Below are positions 17,077-19,571 of a stretch of DNA of 19,571 nucleotides, piece after piece. Made by a program: the position numbers and the translations under genes. The notes under the pieces were generated by a model, which was given only the letters and a program-made list of their open reading frames with translations, did not search any database and had not been told where the DNA came from. Source of the DNA: Cudoniella acicularis (Eukaryota; Ascomycota; Leotiomycetes; Helotiales; Helotiaceae); assembly GCA_013054445.1 (NCBI GenBank), contig JAAMPI010001112.1, positions 1 to 19,571 of the forward strand, read 5' to 3'. The stretch's first letter is position 1. The number at the start of each line of letters is the position of its first letter.

Positions 17077-17625
17077 TTGGAAAAAACGAGACTGAATGCA
17101 AAACGAAATCACAGATACCAACTCGAGGGGTATCAATCGCAATCAACTACCGCTGTCATAGGCCTTCGATAAAATTACGCAAGACCGTGGTCAAGTAACA
17201 AGTTATTGCTCAAGAAGTGTTTCGATATAAAGAGACAGGCCTGATCGAGTACCATGCGTTGATCACATCTGGTTAGATTGGGCCGGAAACTCTACCTATC
17301 CATACGCAGAACCGTACAGCAGTGCCCTACTATATGCAAGCAGCCTTACTTCGCACCCCCTATCGAAAAACAAAAGCCAGTCTTGACGGCGAGTCCTCTA
17401 TCTCAGTTTTGTGATTCGTCTTACCTGCAGTTGCTGCCTATCCTGCCTAATTTTCGGCCTATAGTGAGGCTGATGAATATTCGACCATAAAGTCTTGAGA
17501 GAGCCTTTCATTATGCTTCGAAAACTTTCTTTAATCATTGTACAACTTTGATTGAAGATTAGGGCAATTTCCTCTACATTTTTTGAAGTTTCACTCCTGC
17601 TGTGCTGCGACATTGTGAATTCAAC
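17077..17625. other. Intergenic spacer before the AAA ATPase gene
   Basis: No gene is supported. A TATA-like GATATAAAG lies at about 17224-17232, roughly 400 bases before the ATG at 17626, with pyrimidine-rich stretches at ~17385-17460. A 70-codon open frame at 17278-17490 has no recognisable content. Confidence 0.5.
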
Positions 17626-19272
17626 ATGGACGAATCACAAATCTTCTCGCCAGAGCCAGAGGTGGACACGCACCCCGAAGTCTTCAAAGCCTTCAAACAT
17701 CGCAACTTCGGTCTTCGAACCATTAGTGAACTGTTTTTGAAGCAGGTGCTCCGAGATCAATACCCCACCTACCAAGTCACCAACACCGTACGAAACGGAT
17801 GGGACTTCGTTGGCTTCGCCAATGCCGGAAATGCCACAGCAGTGCAAGACACCACCGAGGAGTCTTTCCAAGCCTCTCGCACATATGTAGCACCAGGTCT
17901 GCGCGACGATGGAATTCGTGGCTACAGAGGAAGGTCCCCTCCCCGCGATCACCACATACACGGATATACGATTCCGGGGATTTCCGACTCGAACGGCCGC
18001 GGCACGCTCGAGAACCACGTCCGCTTCGGAAGATGGCGCTATACATTCAAAGAAGTCGAGTATATCATCTATGAAATCGACCCCACAGATGGGTACCGGG
18101 GTGCCGAGAAATACATCTTCGTTCTAGCCCCGCGAGATGCACCCGCCGACGACAAAGGCGTCTCGGCAACCGACCAACTGCTCCTCGCAGTTGGGAGCTG
18201 GAGCACCGTCCTACATGACGAGATCTACGTCTTTGATGACGGGGCCTGGCACAAATCCCGCCAGCTCTGGCAAAGTTGCATCGCCAGCAACTGGGACGAC
18301 GTGATCCTCGCGCCTGACACCAAAAGCTCCCTCATCGCCGACGTCAACGGCTTCTTCTCTAACCGCTCTCTATACAAAGAACTCGGGGTCCCGTGGAAAC
18401 GCGGCGTCATATTCCATGGCGTGCCTGGCAATGGGAAAACCATCTCGATCAAAGCCCTGATTTCTACACTCAGCAAAAGAGACCCGCCCATTCCATCGCT
18501 GTATGTGAAAGCGCTTAGCCATTACAGCGATGATATCCGCTCTATTCGGATGATCTTCACGCATGCCCGCACCATCGCGCCATGCCTTTTGATCTTCGAA
18601 GACCTCGATAGTCTGGTGCGGGATCGTTGCCGCAGCTACTTCCTGAACGAAGTCGATGGCCTCGAATCCAACGAGGGGATTCTGATGATTGGGTCCACAA
18701 ACCATCTTGACACGCTAGACTCAGCAATTACCAAACGCCCCAGCCGTTTTGATCGGAAATATCATTTTAAGCTACCAGAAGAGGAGGAGAGATTGGCGTA
18801 TTGCAAGTTTTGGTGTCAGAAGCTTGAGAGTAGCACCCTGGTGGAGTTTCCGAAGGAGATGTGCACTATTATCATGCGTTTGACGGAGGGCTTCAGCTTC
18901 GCGTACATGAAAGAGCTATTTATCGTCTCTCTCCTGACGATCGCTCGCGGCGGGACTGGCGACGAGGTAGAGGAGCCAGCTGTGTTGGTGAGCCATTCTG
19001 AAGCGGTGGAAGTCACCAGCAGCGATTCTGAAGCCGATTATGAGGTTGGGATTCCTATCCGAGAAAGAGAAAAGCCGAAGAAGAGAATTGTGCCTGATGT
19101 GGAGATTCCAGAGGAGCTGAAGGGGAATTTGTTGTTGAGGGTTTTGAAGGTCCATTTGAGGTTGTTGGTTGAGGAGATGGATAGTACGGGTGAGGATGAG
19201 GATGAGGTTGTTTATGGGCCGCCGAGGAGGGGACCGCCGCCGCCGCCGCCGTTGTCGCGTCGTAGGCGTTAG
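17626..19272 (+). CDS. AAA ATPase with Bcs1-like ATPase core, 548 aa
   Basis: I start at ATG 17626 (TTCAACATGGAC, a good context); the frame is open a little further upstream but has no earlier ATG in it. The N-terminal ~200 residues carry no membrane span, unlike mitochondrial Bcs1, and include GRWRYTFKEVEYIIYEID, as seen in a fungal AAA subgroup of unknown role. The AAA core follows: KELGVPWKRGVIFHGVPGNG with Walker A GVPGNGKT (265-272), Walker B CLLIFEDLDSL (320-330, E325/D326), a sensor-1 region LMIGSTNHLDTLD, and RPSRFDRKYHF, which holds the arginine-finger-like arginines. Catalytic residues are all present, so ATP hydrolysis is expected. The C-terminal third is unusual: an acidic Ser/Asp/Glu stretch with EVTSSDSEADYEVG, a helical EELKGNLLLRVLKVHLRLL segment, and a final GPPRRGPPPPPPLSRRRR tail. 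Substrate and location are unknown. Its place next to an NLR gene may be coincidence. Confidence 0.9.
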   Translation: MDESQIFSPEPEVDTHPEVFKAFKHRNFGLRTISELFLKQVLRDQYPTYQVTNTVRNGWDFVGFANAGNATAVQDTTEESFQASRTYVAPGLRDDGIRGYRGRSPPRDHHIHGYTIPGISDSNGRGTLENHVRFGRWRYTFKEVEYIIYEIDPTDGYRGAEKYIFVLAPRDAPADDKGVSATDQLLLAVGSWSTVLHDEIYVFDDGAWHKSRQLWQSCIASNWDDVILAPDTKSSLIADVNGFFSNRSLYKELGVPWKRGVIFHGVPGNGKTISIKALISTLSKRDPPIPSLYVKALSHYSDDIRSIRMIFTHARTIAPCLLIFEDLDSLVRDRCRSYFLNEVDGLESNEGILMIGSTNHLDTLDSAITKRPSRFDRKYHFKLPEEEERLAYCKFWCQKLESSTLVEFPKEMCTIIMRLTEGFSFAYMKELFIVSLLTIARGGTGDEVEEPAVLVSHSEAVEVTSSDSEADYEVGIPIREREKPKKRIVPDVEIPEELKGNLLLRVLKVHLRLLVEEMDSTGEDEDEVVYGPPRRGPPPPPPLSRRRR

Positions 19273-19571
19273 TTGAGTGGTTTTGTCTATCGTTGTGAGG
19301 GGACAGAAAGGAAGTGCTGGACGAGATCTACACTTCCTTAAATAATATTTGGTAGTGTTGAGAGACCAACTTTGGCCAAGCTATCACTTCATATACCAGA
19401 CATGCAGTAGAAAGATCTTGCAAATGCATTATTTCCTCTACCACTCACTGTCTATCCAAAAACGCGCTTTGCTCTTGATCCCAAGAACCTCTTACCTTTA
19501 CCTTTACCTTTTTCTTTTCATCTCACTTAAACCAACTAACTCATTTAGTCGTATTCTTCTCCACCACCCTC
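19273..19571. other. 3' flank of the AAA ATPase gene; pyrimidine-rich end of window
   Basis: No gene is visible in these 299 bases. A CTTTAC hexanucleotide repeat of about three units (19492-19510) and a CT-rich run to the edge look like the promoter or 5' leader of a plus-strand gene starting beyond the window. The repeat is not TTAGGG-type, so it is not a telomere. Confidence 0.4.

Noticed and set aside
19492..19510. CTTTAC repeat near the window end, considered as telomeric or subtelomeric
   Set aside because: Fungal telomeres are TTAGGG/CCCTAA; this has only about three units of a different motif.
1..19571. CRISPR arrays, rRNA or tRNA genes, bacterial-type operons
   Set aside because: None seen by eye; the spliced, monocistronic gene structure and gene families are those of a filamentous fungus.

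Overview
The window is nuclear DNA of a filamentous ascomycete (Pezizomycotina). The evidence is short spliceosomal introns (about 45-100 nt, one of about 190) with GTRNGT-type donors and CTAAC/CTGAC branch points, HET-domain and NLR-type genes found only in such fungi, a secreted GH5 exo-beta-1,3-glucanase, and AT-rich patches that look like repeat-induced point mutation (RIP). The flavour is Leotiomycetes-like, but I cannot prove the class. It is draft-quality sequence, with one N at 16562.

Layout. The window opens inside a plus-strand ferric-reductase/NADPH-oxidase-type gene (2-1153). Next comes a damaged island: a plus-strand HET-domain gene (1699-3984) whose HET core motif is cut by an in-frame TAG, and, convergent to it, a minus-strand DUF7587-like gene (4600-6018) with a one-base frameshift and an in-frame TAA. 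The sequence between and around them holds AT-rich stretches and a promoter-like stretch with no gene behind it. From 6019 to 7600 there is an AT-rich block, microsatellites and a 34-bp tandem repeat. On the minus strand, 9528-7601 encodes a six-exon protein of 494 aa that I could only rebuild by splicing; it has no recognised domain and ends in a coiled coil. Upstream on the same strand are two weaker spliced candidates, of 59 aa (10034-9806) and 99 aa (10455-10075). A clean four-exon secreted GH5 glucanase lies at 12699-11279. After a 1.5-kb gap come two intact plus-strand genes: an intronless HET / NB-ARC / TPR receptor of 949 aa (14227-17076) and a Bcs1-like AAA ATPase of 548 aa (17626-19272).

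How it fits together. Two genes carry HET domains, the death-inducing domain of fungal vegetative incompatibility, one intact in an NLR-type receptor and one broken. With the decayed DUF7587-like gene and the RIP-like patches, this suggests a fast-evolving self/non-self recognition region laid over ordinary metabolic genes (iron reduction, wall glucan turnover). The genes do not form an operon or an obvious pathway; the functional link is an inference from gene content. Splice sites were read by eye, so gene models should be taken as hypotheses supported by frame continuity.
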